A DNA stretch of 64,000 nucleotides from Anniella stebbinsi (lineage: Eukaryota > Chordata > Lepidosauria > Squamata > Anniellidae), in assembly GCA_029215795.1 (NCBI GenBank), contig JARDYH010000002.1, positions 300,049,973-300,113,972 on the forward strand. Direction: 5' to 3'. The position numbers and the translations under genes are program-made. Shown piece by piece: positions 53,372 to 64,000 of this stretch; within the stretch, counting starts at the first letter, position 1; each line of letters starts with the position of its first letter. The notes under the pieces were generated by a model. That model was not told the origin of the DNA. It saw only the letters and a list, made by a program, of their open reading frames with translations, and ran no database searches.

Positions 53372-55852
53372 CTTTGTCAGTATACTTTGGAAATAAAATA
53401 AAAAATTGGGCCAAGGGTGGAAAATTAATTGTAAACAGCCAAAATTGAAACAAGAAGTTAGAACAAAAGGATAATAGAGATACGGTTAATAATGGATTCT
53501 ATTTATATTGGTGACCCCCCCTCCCTTTGTCTTGAAGTACATTTTTCTCCAGTGTGAACTAGCAACATTACGGTATGAAGGAAAACTGAGTAAGAAAGGA
53601 TAAAGGATGTATATCTCATCTTGCGGGGTGGGGTGAAAGGCATATCATCTTGAGAGGTGCTACACCTTGGACTTTGTTCATATCTATTTATTCTACATTA
53701 ACTGGAAATTTACTTCAATGCCTGTATTTCTGGACCTGATATTGGCCACAACAGAAAAATAATATGTTTTAATTTCCTTCAATAAAGCAAACACCTTATT
53801 TTCCCCTTAATAATATGTTAGAGCTCACAAATTTTAAGGTCAATATTTACAGTTCGGGATTTTGTGGATACCAATCAACACATCAGGCACCTATCCCCAT
53901 CTCAGTTCTTAATAGGCTGCTTTCTCTGCCTCTCTCTGCTTCCCCAGCACGACTGCATCAGCACTAGTATCAAATTAACTCTCCGACTTTGAAACTTATT
54001 GATCTGCTATTAAGACACCAGTGAACCTGATGAAATGAGTGCTGTAGGTGCAGTCAAGACTTCAAAGTCTCACACAGCCACATAAAACAAGCGCCTTTGA
54101 TCCTAACTCCGATCTGCTGAGGGTTTAAAGCCCAATTCTCCCTAAGCTGCCCTTCTCACTCGTCATGTCTGATGTCTTACCAACCAGCAACTTGATAATG
54201 TTAATAATGCAAATTTTAGCAAATGATTTTTACAATGGCAAAATTAATTATATGAATTTATGCTCCTTTCAATTTAGGCATCAGAAGTACAACAAAAAAT
54301 CACGGTAGCAATAACAGTTGTAAAAAAAGAAATCTGGTCCATGTTCCGATTTTAAAATAATATACATCTGTAACCATTTTTGGAATTTGTATTGGCAAAG
54401 TCAGACTGAAATACCTGATATTTACTGAAAATTAAACTAGGCTCTGGGCTAAAAGCTACACAATAATTTTAACCTATGGTTGAATATGGATTGGGAACTA
54501 ACAACTATTTGCAAGCTTCACATATTCCCTTTTCTGCCTTTTTGTCACTTGTATAAACAATGAATCCTTGTTTGTTCTTCATATGAATTCCACATATATT
54601 CATGCAGTATGTTCACGTTAAATAACTATTTTTGAGTGTATAGTCCTTGGATATGTAATTATTAGGTGCAACAAAAGGATTTGCTACAGTTTATTAAAGA
54701 CAATGCGAGGCAAGCATCATGTTGCATAAAAATACAGACTAAACCAGTGCTGAAATCCTAAAGATTAAATACTGAGAAACTTAAATCTATATATTTATAA
54801 CTTTGCTTATGTAGATTTTTTCCGCATTAAATCAAAAGATCTCTTGACACACTAATAGATTTTATAAGCATTTTCTTAAGTATCATACTGAAGACACAAA
54901 ATCTAATGGAATTATAAAAGTAAATAGCATCCGCAGCGAATATTTGCTCCAAGCCTCTACTCCTTCTAATGGAGACACACATTATTCAGTCAACTACTTT
55001 TTGCATAGCAAAAGAACAGTGTTCCTTAATACTTAAAGAATAGTGCAATGTCAACTATTAGACCATTTTTAAGGAATTTTTTTAGCGAAGCTACCTTTAA
55101 TAAAATCAGTTTTTGTATTGTGCATACAAACAACTTTACACCAACTAAAACTTATTACAACCCATATGTGTCTGCCAGTGCTTTGTCATTTTTATTAAGG
55201 GCAAGGAAAATAAGAAATATATTATACATTTCATTTTTCTATCATATTCATTTTGAGAAAAAATATAATAGACAAAAATGTTGAAAATGGATTTACTTCA
55301 TTTAACGCTTAACACCAAAATGCTATTTATGATAACTCAGTATGTTTTATGGAATTCTTCTCTAACAAAATCTAGATTAAGGGTGGGGATGGTGAAGAAG
55401 CCCTAAAAGATATTGCTGTGTTGATACTCACTTAACCTACTTGCAATTCTAAAGAAGTCAACACTTGATTGTGACAATGTTCAAAAGAATTTCCTATGCC
55501 ACAAGCACAGTAAAAACTTTCACCAATTAGTGCAGGAAAAAAGGAGGGAAAAGCCACAGCGCTGGTGCTCAAAGAACCAGGCCTTGCGGCAAAGCTGTCA
55601 TGTCGAGTGGATTGATCAACAGGACCACAATTTCTAATGGCATGTTGTCATGAAAAGTCAGCCACGGGGAGCCACCTGCTTTACTGCTCGTAGACAGCTA
55701 GGGAAAGGAAGGGGGAGCCTTTCATACCTAGCTTCACTAGACCCTTTTGCTAGCAATTTTGGAAAGGGTCTCCTGATTTTTATTCAGTAGGAATATGTCA
55801 TGTCTCCAAACATATTACCCTGCCTCTACGATTACAGTTACAGGAAGGCTGA

Positions 55853-55855
<3 letters not shown>

Positions 55856-55921
<66 letters not shown>

Positions 55922-55924
55922 ACA
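55856..55924. repeat. Compound (CT)n-(CA)n microsatellite
   Basis: About 20 CT units pass directly into about 14 CA units. Confidence 0.95.
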
Positions 55925-56844
55925 TTTTAAAAAAGGATAGGTGAATAATGTTATCTACACTACCACACTTCTTAGATATAAAACAATTTTATTGTAACTC
56001 TAAACTAATTATACATCTATCGATACCTTCTAACACATGCCTCAAGACAATGTAGACCACCTTCCTTTGTCCTCAACAGCCTGTCTATAGTTTATTTGAC
56101 ACAGAGCATGGTAAATGCATTGTTTCAGTTTAGATACTATCATATTCCAGCCAGGAACCCATTAATTTGGAGACCAGTGTAGTGTTTGTGCTACAGACAG
56201 ACTTCTGCAGTTGACATGGTTCACATCTTTTGATTTTTAATCTATGTTTGAATTTTGATAAGTGAAAGCCAAAACAAATATTTTGTGACACTGCTTGACA
56301 GAATGTAATTAAAATATGAAGGACCTTCTACCAACTTACCATCAAAATAAACACCATAATGCCTTGATCACTCTAGAAAAATGTGTTAACCTGTGGCTTG
56401 CACTGATATCATCAATGAACCAGAGGTATTTTATCCTTAGAACACACACTAAGGACAAATACTGTCTAACATGATATAAGGGAAACCAATGCAGTAATTA
56501 TAGTTCAGTTGAACAGAAAAGGGGAATGTTGCATCACAGACGAATAGAAACATGTACATCGAAGTTGAAAATATTTGTGATTTTATTAAAACATCTGAAT
56601 ACAAACTCAGAACTGTTATTCATCAGAACCACAACTTGGGCCAGCCATAAGATTCATTTTTTTCAAGATATTAAATATTTACTACCTGTTTATTTGAAGG
56701 CATCTAAACCAAGACAAAAATAGTAATAATGTGCAGTGTATGCCAATTTAAATGATTAAAAAAAACCAACACAAATAATCTATGTACAGAAGAAAAAAGT
56801 CAAATAAAAGTTAAAGAACTTTCAAGTTCATGTAAGCAACCCCC

Positions 56845-57030
56845 ACTTGGCATGCAAATCACGTACTGTAACCTTTTATCGGTGCAGCCTCTGGTCTCAT
56901 CAGTCGATGAAATTCTCAGCCCGCGGCAACAGCTTAGCCGAGGGACGCAGACCAATGAGAAAATATTCATTGTGTTAGCATTTCAAATGGCGAGAAAGGA
57001 AGAAGAAGCGCTAACTGATCACTGCCCATG
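56845..57030. promoter_or_regulatory. Candidate regulatory block with octamer and CCAAT
   Basis: catgcaaatcacgtactg (octamer plus E-box-like CACGTA), cagtcgatgaaattctc, agcccgcggcaacag, gaccaatgagaaaat (CCAAT) and caaatggcgagaaagg. CpG-containing and repeat-free. The arrangement looks functional but cannot be proved from one sequence. Confidence 0.35.
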
Positions 57031-57780
57031 GAATTAATTGGATATTCCAAGAATAATGTCTCTCACTGAAGATCCTTGGAGGCTGAGCACGAGGAAAGAC
57101 CACATTTTGTGCAGTGCCTTCAAAAAAAGACCGCTTGGGGGTAGTGGACATATTAGGGGTTTAGCGCATTTCCCTAAAGGCCAGAAAATAATCAGATGCA
57201 CTGAACCAAACTCAGCTAATCCATTCCATAATTATACACACAAAATCCAATAAACTTTGTCACATTACTGGAAAATTAAACTATTATAGCAAAGACGTTG
57301 CCTTTGTGAATAAGTTTGGAGTTCAACGAAACTTTTGGTCAAACATTCAGGTTCAAGGGATATTGTGTTTTAGAGTCTAGAATAAGAATACTGTGTAGAT
57401 GAGTTTTCAGTCTTGTTTTGGACTTCTATGGATGTCACACAGCTTCCTTCCTTTATCTGGAAGAGATGTACGTTTCAGCTTTATTGCACATAGCCCAAGC
57501 ATATACAATGACTCTTTACGATATTAGTATATCGTTCATTACGACACATCTTAATTTAACCTTTTGAAGACTAATTTTCTTTCAAACTCAAAACAGCATA
57601 AAGAATTGCATTGTTGGAGGGCGCTACAAGATTGAACTGAGACTTTGGCTTGGTCCAAAGCAGTAGCACTCTGGATAAACAGATGTTTGCGCAACTAAAT
57701 AAGCTCCAAAAGGTAAGAGAGAAAGAGAAAAGGGGAAAAATGAGATTAAGAACCTTCCCCAAATGTTCAATCTTTCCTAT

Positions 57781-58070
57781 CGACCGCTGGCCTAGCGTGA
57801 GGTGTCAATTTTGACTCCAAAGAGAGCACACGAATTCGCAGCGGTCCCATTATGCGGTCTCTGCGCTCATTGTAAATTCTGTCAACGAAGTCAATCTTAT
57901 TAACTTCCGCACTGGTTCACACATGACATTTTCTTCACTTTTCTTGCTGACATCAAAAACATCAATTAGCAGCCCGAAAATAGGAAGGAACGAATGACAG
58001 AGCCTGATAACGTCAACTATTTGAAGCCAAGGGTAAATCTATTCTCCAGTTCTGAATGCGTTCATTACAA
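57781..58070. promoter_or_regulatory. CpG-rich unique block, strongest enhancer candidate
   Basis: About 14 CpGs occur in about 290 bp of otherwise non-GC-rich intron. Motifs include tgtcaattttgac, caattagcagcccg (homeodomain core), aatgacagagc (MEIS/TGIF-type TGACAG), gataacgtcaac (CRE half) and acatcaaaaacatcaa (TCF-like CATCAAA). No transposon similarity was seen. Confidence 0.45.
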
Positions 58071-59734
58071 TTGCATTTTCAAAGAAGACCTCCAAATAGC
58101 AAAGAAAATTAAATTTATCATCTAGAAATGCCTAGAAATTGTTTTTTTAATCCTATGTCTATCTCTCAATCCCAGAGTGTAATACAAAGTATCACAATTC
58201 ATTTTTATGATAACATGCCACAACTTTAATAGAAACTTTATAAAATATGCAGCCCCTGCCATACTTTCTATCACACAGAAACTAGAAGGGATGAGAAATT
58301 TCTCCACCAGATTGAAGCGCTACCTTGTCTACTCATCAGTTCTTATAGGCTGATATAGCGCTGAAGAAGCAGGCAGGGGGAGAGAGAAAGGACACACTCC
58401 GACATCTAGAGAAATGAAGGAATCTTGGGCAAGACATTCTTAGTCTAAGTAGTGTCTTTAAAACAGTAGCAAGAACTAAAACAGTTTGGGAGGAAAAGCC
58501 CTACATTTGCATTTTTTCCCATCTGAGATAAAGCAAAACCAACTCCTCTTCCATTAAAGCAAAATGAGAAGTCCACTCAAAGACTACACTACCTGTCAAA
58601 ACCTGAAAGCACGTGTCTTCAATCATCTCCTTGAACTTTCACTAAGTGAACTATTAAACCCATTTCATTTTATTGATGTTTTCAAGAAAAGGAACTTAAA
58701 ACTATCTTCCCTTCACTCTAAACAACTATACACAAATGGTATGTTCACAGTAGTCAACAGTAAATCTGTGAGGAAGATAGTACTCTTAAAGCAACTGGGA
58801 AGCCGCTGGTTAACGAATTTTTTTTTCTCCTCATGTGTCCGCTTTGTGAGACATCGTAACTTTCATGCTTGTATTACATCTCCTAGGGAGTGAATGAAAG
58901 CAGCTTCAGTGGCTACCAAAGACACTCACTCGGACTTAATGCAAACAGAAAGAGCAGCTACACCCTGATAAACAGATCACATTCCTTCAGCCCATTGATT
59001 TTTTGATCTTTTGACACTTTTTAGTTGCTTCCATTCCCTTCCTTGTCTTTTTCTCAATGTCACAAAAGACAAAAATGTCTAAACAATTGATGGTGGGGAT
59101 ATCTATTAGCTGTCAACCCGACTTTTTTCCCGGCACTGGCTAACAAATTCCCAAATAGAATGCCGAGAACCGACATGACGGTGTATCACAGGATTTCTTT
59201 CAAAGATAGCTAATCATGATCTCACATTTTGTCTTTATGAAATAAAACCTTGCTGGGAAGAAGTTAGGTGTGGGAAATGTGGGGGGGAGAGACCCCAGTC
59301 GCGTGAACTTTCACTTGTGTAGACACACAAACCAAGAAAGTAAGAATTCCTTAAAATTATACATAGCTTTGTGAAGTAAGGTGCTTCAGTCTGACACACA
59401 GGTACTTATCATGCTTTTAAACAAAACAGATGGTATTTATAAAGGAAACATTAAATAAAAATGTTTAGAAATAATTGGCTGCTCCAAATGAGGTTTGAAA
59501 AGAAAGGTCATCTAACAAAGTTTAAGTAAATTTTTCGATGCACAAAGTGGTTGCCAATATATCTTCTTATTAGAAAAAATTGTAACATTAATTATGTTAA
59601 TTATATAATAGAACTCATAATCAAATCTGATTCATGAAACATATATGATTATCTGCAAATGACCAGGGCTTATAATTGGATAGTGAACCCAAATGAAGAA
59701 AAATGCTCCAATAGTCATACATTTTAGTTCCTTA

Positions 59735-59816
59735 CAACACAATCCTAGGCATTTTTACTTGGAAATAAGTTTCACTGTGTTCATTAGGATTTACGCCCTG
59801 ATATAAGTGCGCAGCC
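59735..59816. mobile_element. Palindromic 'aagtcccattga' MITE
   Basis: acacaatcctaggcattttt, acttggaaataagtttcact, gtgttcattaggatttacgc. Confidence 0.65.
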
Positions 59817-60104
59817 TCAAAATGATACAAGGAATGTATGCTGATCTTTAAAATTGCTATTCTTAAATATTACTCATTTTTACTTCATACGTATCCTTCT
59901 TTAAAGCACAAAAAATAGTTGAAAGGATTAAGAAACACATTTTTTTAAAAAAAATGATCAGGAGCATCTCCCTTGGAGATAATGTTCTTTTGCTTTTTCG
60001 CATTGGTCTAAATTTAATTGTTATGTTCTATTGAGTGATTACAAGTATCACTCTCTCTTATCTTCTATTTGAAATGAAAGAGTCATTTTGAATCTAGCAA
60101 GAAA

Positions 60105-60250
60105 ATCCACCGGGAAGTTTTCTTGCACAAACTCCAGTGAAATGAATGGAAGCTACACAAGAACACGTACTTTCAAACGTAGATGTTCTTGTACACGCTC
60201 TCATTGATTTCAGTGGAACCTGTGTAGAAAAACTTTCCCAGTGGATTGTG
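60105..60250. mobile_element. Palindromic MITE, arms about 65 bp
   Basis: Left arm aatccaccgggaagttttct, tgcacaaactccagtgaaat, gctacacaagaacac; right arm complement gttcttgtacacgctctc, atttcagtggaacctgtgta, gaaaaactttcccagtggat. Confidence 0.85.
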
Positions 60251-62399
60251 ACCTAACATTTAAAACAATTCCGTATTTCCTAGAGTCATAATTCAAAAAG
60301 TCTTTAGGAACAACCTAGTATGCATTTTGAAAGTGACCTATTAGATAGAGCTTAAGCAAGAGCATGGAGTGAAAAATTATCCTTGTTAAAAATGGAATTA
60401 GGGCAATATGAAATAATATTTTAATCAACAGATATTATACTTGCATTAAGCATGCTTATTAGATTTAGAAATTCCAAGATAAACAAATCCAGCTGCTTTC
60501 ATTAGGAGAAATATCTGGCTTAGGTGATTCCTAGCATAGTATGCCTTCACAGCAAAAAAAAATGTTTTGAAAAGTTTATGATCTTCTCCCCTCATCATGA
60601 AAATTCAATATAATTACATATAAATCATTTTATATAAATATTACACATTTAATTATGTAGGGTATTAAATGGTATTAAACATAAAGTCTAGTAGATTATA
60701 ATATTTGACTGACAGGAGCAAAGAACTGACCACAGGTTACAGATAGGATGAACTGCGGTTATGTTTTTTCAACCACGCGCTGTCCTTGAAACGGAGGCTG
60801 CATACAGCTCCATTAGATATAGCTTCGATGCTCTTGATCTATTATTTACGAAGAATAACCCTTCACTGCTTAAGTGGTAACTTCTACTTCATTCCTCCAT
60901 TTCAGACGTATCAAACAACTTTGGAGGGGGGAGGAAGGGGGAAAAATAACTTCATAATACAAATTTATCCAAGTGAAAATTATATGTAAGTGTTAAAAAC
61001 AGATTATCTGAAAGAAGAATGTCCCCATCAGCAGAACATGTATGACAACTTTGTTCAGATAATAGTTAGTTGAAATTGGTGGTAAATTGTGGGCAATAAA
61101 ACTATTTGAGGTTTTTAAACAAAAATAGATTTACAGCAGCGTGCATTTTTTAATGTATAAAATAAACGGAAGATCCCTGTGGAACTGTGTTGTAATAGAA
61201 CCATTTTGTTCATTAAAGTATTATTTTTCTTTATCTGTATAATGAATAAGACTATTCTTTAAGTCTATTCTATCTAATTAGAAATCTTAGATCTCACCTT
61301 TGAATTGAACTTTCAACTCTCTGATGCCAATTAGAAACTATTTAAAATGTATTTCCCAATTAAATGGATTCCTGTGATCATTTCTTACATAAGGGGAGGG
61401 GGGAAGAGCTTTTCAGCAAAACTCTGTAGGGGTAAGGATAAAGACATGACTGTTCAATGGCTGAATCATAAAAAATAATTTTAAAAAATTACATATCCTG
61501 CCTCCAAAAAGATTGTTTAACTTCTTAATTTTACCACTTTATCTCATCTGCATCCAATGACAGTATTACAATTACAGCTTCCATTTTTATTATATACCTT
61601 CAATGAGATATTTAGATTTTGCCACCAGCAAAATGTCATTCACATATGGCTTTCACATATGGCTTTCCATGCTATGACACTGGATAACTTTTTTAAAAAA
61701 GTGAACAATTCAGCAGTGCAATGTCCCAAACCAATTATCATCTTAGCTGCACATTAGGAATGTTGTCTCATGAAATAGCTGTCCCATGTATGCAAATATG
61801 CACAGGAAACTTGCTTTGCATGACACCAAGAAGCCAGATGTTACTGAAGCCAACTGATATGCATATCTGTAGAGACAGAGCCATGGAAAGCAGAGATACA
61901 TCCACATGAGAAAGTGCATGCAATGTATCTCTGCAGCTCATATCAATCCTACACAATTTAAATCAGGGAACACTTTCCCATTGGCCTATCAGTTTATTTA
62001 TTTATAGCCTACACTTTCTATTCTACCAATGAAACCTCCAAAGTCAGAAAACAATAATAACTATAAAGGCAATCACAGAATTTCAGCAGAAAATACTCTA
62101 ACACAGTATCAATAATTGTCTAATAAAATCAGCATTAAAACAATGACTATCAAGAGAAAGGGAGATAAAACGTTCAGTTATGCAGACCAAAACCACAACA
62201 GAATAATATTGTTTTTGCTTAAGAGTAAAAAACCATCAAAGAAGCAGTAATCCAAGTACCTTGGGGCAAGGAATTCCAGAAATTCGATGTCACAATGGAA
62301 AAGAAACTGTCCTGTATACCCACACACCACGCAATGGTGGAATATGGACCAGGGCTTGCTCTAAAGATCAACATAGACAGATAAGCTTATGCAGAAGAA

Positions 62400-63030
62400 C
62401 TGGATGGCTCTTTAACTATTCGGGTCCTACCATTTAGGATTTTAATCAGGACTCTGAATTAAGCTTGGAACTGGATTTCAAGCCAGTGAAGCTGCTGTAG
62501 CAGTTTCATCTAAATCAGTTCCAGTCAGGACTTTCAACACATTTTGCACCAGCTGAAGTTTCCATATACTTTTCAAAGGCATCCTCAGATAGTATGTGCT
62601 GTCATAATCCAGCCTTTCCCAACTGGGTGGACTCCAGATGTTTTGGACTACATCTCCCAGCATTCCTGACCAGTGGCTGAGGCTGATAGGAACTGAAGTT
62701 CAACTCTGAAGGACATCAGTTGGGAAAGACTGCAGTAATCCAATTTTGATGTGATTAGTGGCTAGATTGTCCTTTTAGAGGAAATGAGGGAATTGGGACA
62801 GAAAACTAAGCTGAGAATCAGCAATCATGGCCACAGCTGCTACGATTATCCAGGATGAATCTGGGGTCAAGGAGCACTACAAACTGTGAACCTGATTCTT
62901 GAAGGAGATTGAAACCCCATCCAAATTGTACAGCTAAGACCGAGTGGCTCATGTAGAAGTTGAATAACATGGGGAGAAAGATGGAGCAATGCAGAGCTGC
63001 ATATACCAAAAGCAACGGGTTCAACTAATA
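62400..63030 (-). pseudogene. L2-type LINE reverse-transcriptase relic
   Basis: On the minus strand the translation shows LPMLFNFYM near 62950-62980, FGWGFNLLQESGSQ followed by VVLLDPRFILD, and after an insertion MPLKSIWKLQLVQNVLKVLTG (split here: MPLKSIWKLQ, LVQNVLKVLTG). These match the L2-type RT and downstream blocks (PLLFNIYM.PL, LGVLLDP.LSLE, K.LQLVQNAAARLLTG) as I know them from the family. Frames are broken and the YADD catalytic block is not present. The element is dead and interrupted by a MITE at 62612-62733. Confidence 0.8.
62612..62733. mobile_element. MITE nested in the L2 relic, with TSD
   Basis: Ends gcctttcccaactgg and cagttgggaaagactgc; the interior has ccagatgttttggactacat and ggaactgaagttcaactctg. 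The flanks ataatcca (62604-62611) and gtaatcca (62734-62741) agree at 7 of 8 positions, as for hAT insertions. Confidence 0.8.
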
Positions 63031-63034
63031 GTCC

Positions 63035-63345
63035 TCAGCGGGGCTGCTTCTGTGACACCACAGCCCACTATGGGTTACTTAACCCATGAAGAAGCTGTGG
63101 TGCACGTGGGGCTGCATGCCATTTTGATTATGCAATCCCCACTTGGAGGCTGTTGTGTTATGTGAACCCAGTGACCATAGGTTATGTGAGGGTTAAACAA
63201 CTCTCTGGTCTTTTTTAGGATTATATTTAACTCTTGGTTTATCCATACTTGCCGAGTTTACACAACATGACAACTCCAAGCGGGAGTTGCATATTCACCA
63301 TGGCACCTAAATAATCCATGACAAACTGTGGCATGTCATCTCAAT
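63035..63345. mobile_element. Nonautonomous DNA transposon relic
   Basis: cggggctgcttctgtgacac, cccactatgggttacttaac, gctgtggtgcacgtgg, gccattttgattatgcaa on the left; gttgcatattcaccatggc and caaactgtggcatgtcatc on the right. It has the same layout as the copies near 11171, 23780 and 33617. Confidence 0.6.
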
Positions 63346-63589
63346 CTGATCAATACCAGCTTTGGAATTAAGATGGTAATGTGTAAATTCAAACACTTGG
63401 CCATTGAATGTGATCTCCTCAAAATTTTCAATTCACAAAACTAGTTGTATGTAGGGATGTAGAGATGTCCATCATGGGTAAATGTTTTGCATCCTGATGG
63501 ATTCTTGCAATCCCCCTGGCTCAGCTTGCATTTCTGCCAGTCAAGCCAGTGTTTGTTCTCCAAATCCATGAAATTTGGGGGAGCATAAA

Positions 63590-63728
63590 AAGCAATCTGG
63601 GCAAATTGCAAACCAATTTGTGCAAACTGCCCAACAAATTGTGCAAATTATGACTGAAATCTGTGCAAATTGCAGCCACAATTTGCATAATATGCACAGA
63701 TTGCAGCCAAAATTTGTGCAAATCGTTT
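63590..63728. repeat. Degenerate minisatellite, about 20-22 bp period
   Basis: Repeated aaattgcaaaccaatttgtgc, aaactgcccaacaaattg-type units, with atttgtgcaaa recurring about six times. Confidence 0.75.
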
Positions 63729-64000
63729 TACCCAAATTTTTTAAAAACAAAACTCTGTAAGCTGGCTTGATTTGATGTAGATTGACTCAGGCCAGTTCAT
63801 GGAAAAGTGAGTTGAAGTCCAGAGAAGCTGCGCTAACTAAAGCTTAAATAGTCTTATTTGAAGTTTTCTGAGTATTGCACAAACATTGGGCACACTTAGA
63901 AAATTCATTGCACATTGATCTCCAACTTACTAATGAAAAAATATTTATAAATGTCTGTACAGGATAACAAACACCATGCTGAGCAACAGTGCTAGACAGG

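Larger units (their letters stand above)
36363..64000 (-). other. TCF7L2: Large upstream intron of TCF7L2 (partial)
   Basis: 27.6 kb with no recognised exon. The next coding exon upstream (expected to contain MKWPLLDVQ) is absent and should lie above 64000. From about 37.8 to 39.5 kb and 45.9 to 46.9 kb it is rich in palindromic MITEs. Between about 47 and 59 kb transposons are scarce and several CpG-containing unique blocks occur. From 62.4 kb on it holds an L2 LINE with nested insertions. Remaining stretches show nothing recognisable. Confidence 0.8.

Noticed and set aside
63590..63728. CRISPR-like direct repeats
   Set aside because: Units are degenerate, have no unique spacers and the genome is vertebrate; it is a minisatellite.
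36363..64000. Search for the preceding TCF7L2 exon (MKWPLLDVQ...) and alternative first exons
   Set aside because: No matching complement was found, and no exon-like open stretch with plausible splice sites could be defended.

Overview
The window is vertebrate nuclear DNA holding the middle and 3' part of one gene, TCF7L2 (the Wnt-pathway transcription factor TCF-4), transcribed on the minus strand. Ten exons can be read at base level with consensus splice sites and matching phases. They run from the exon coding [16 protein letters not shown] (36230-36362) down to the second of two alternative C-clamp exons (6015-6087). The HMG box is split over 18192-18351 and 16484-16591. MRAKVVAEC (LEF1 has MRANVVAEC), [16 protein letters not shown] and the two C-clamp exons identify the paralogue as TCF7L2. 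The N-terminal exons (beta-catenin-binding domain, higher coordinates) and the terminal coding exon with 3' UTR (below position 1) were not found and should lie outside the window.

The host is most likely a squamate reptile. A full-length Sauria-type SINE (tRNA-like head, BovB-like tail) sits at 9257-9478. It is accompanied by CR1 and L2-type LINE fragments, a second tRNA-like SINE family, many palindromic nonautonomous DNA transposons and abundant microsatellites. I cannot name the species.

Layout by position: 1-6014 is the intron leading to the unseen last exon. 6015-8535 is the alternative C-terminal cassette: two 73-nt C-clamp exons, a 51-nt cassette exon and the 49-nt basic-tail exon. 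8536-16483 is intron with SINE, CR1 and L2 relics. 16484-18351 carries the HMG box. 18352-36229 holds four further coding boundaries separated by introns that mix transposon relics with AT-rich unique blocks resembling conserved enhancers. 36363-64000 is about 27.6 kb of one large upstream intron with no recognised exon. It contains several CpG-containing unique blocks (about 47.8, 51.1-51.5, 56.9 and 57.8-58.1 kb) and a GC-box/CCAAT/octamer cluster at about 37.5-37.8 kb.

The C-terminal exons work as a frame switch. The 49-nt exon ends one base into a codon, the 51-nt exon keeps the frame, and each 73-nt exon shifts it by one. Skipping both, using one, or using both therefore gives three different reading frames in the last exon. 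The most notable local observations are an exact 12-bp tandem duplication of the 5' splice site after the HMG box, which creates a second in-frame donor; a long (CT)n tract in the transcript just upstream of one C-clamp exon; and in-frame tandem 3' splice sites 15 nt apart before the exon coding RFPPHMVPP.
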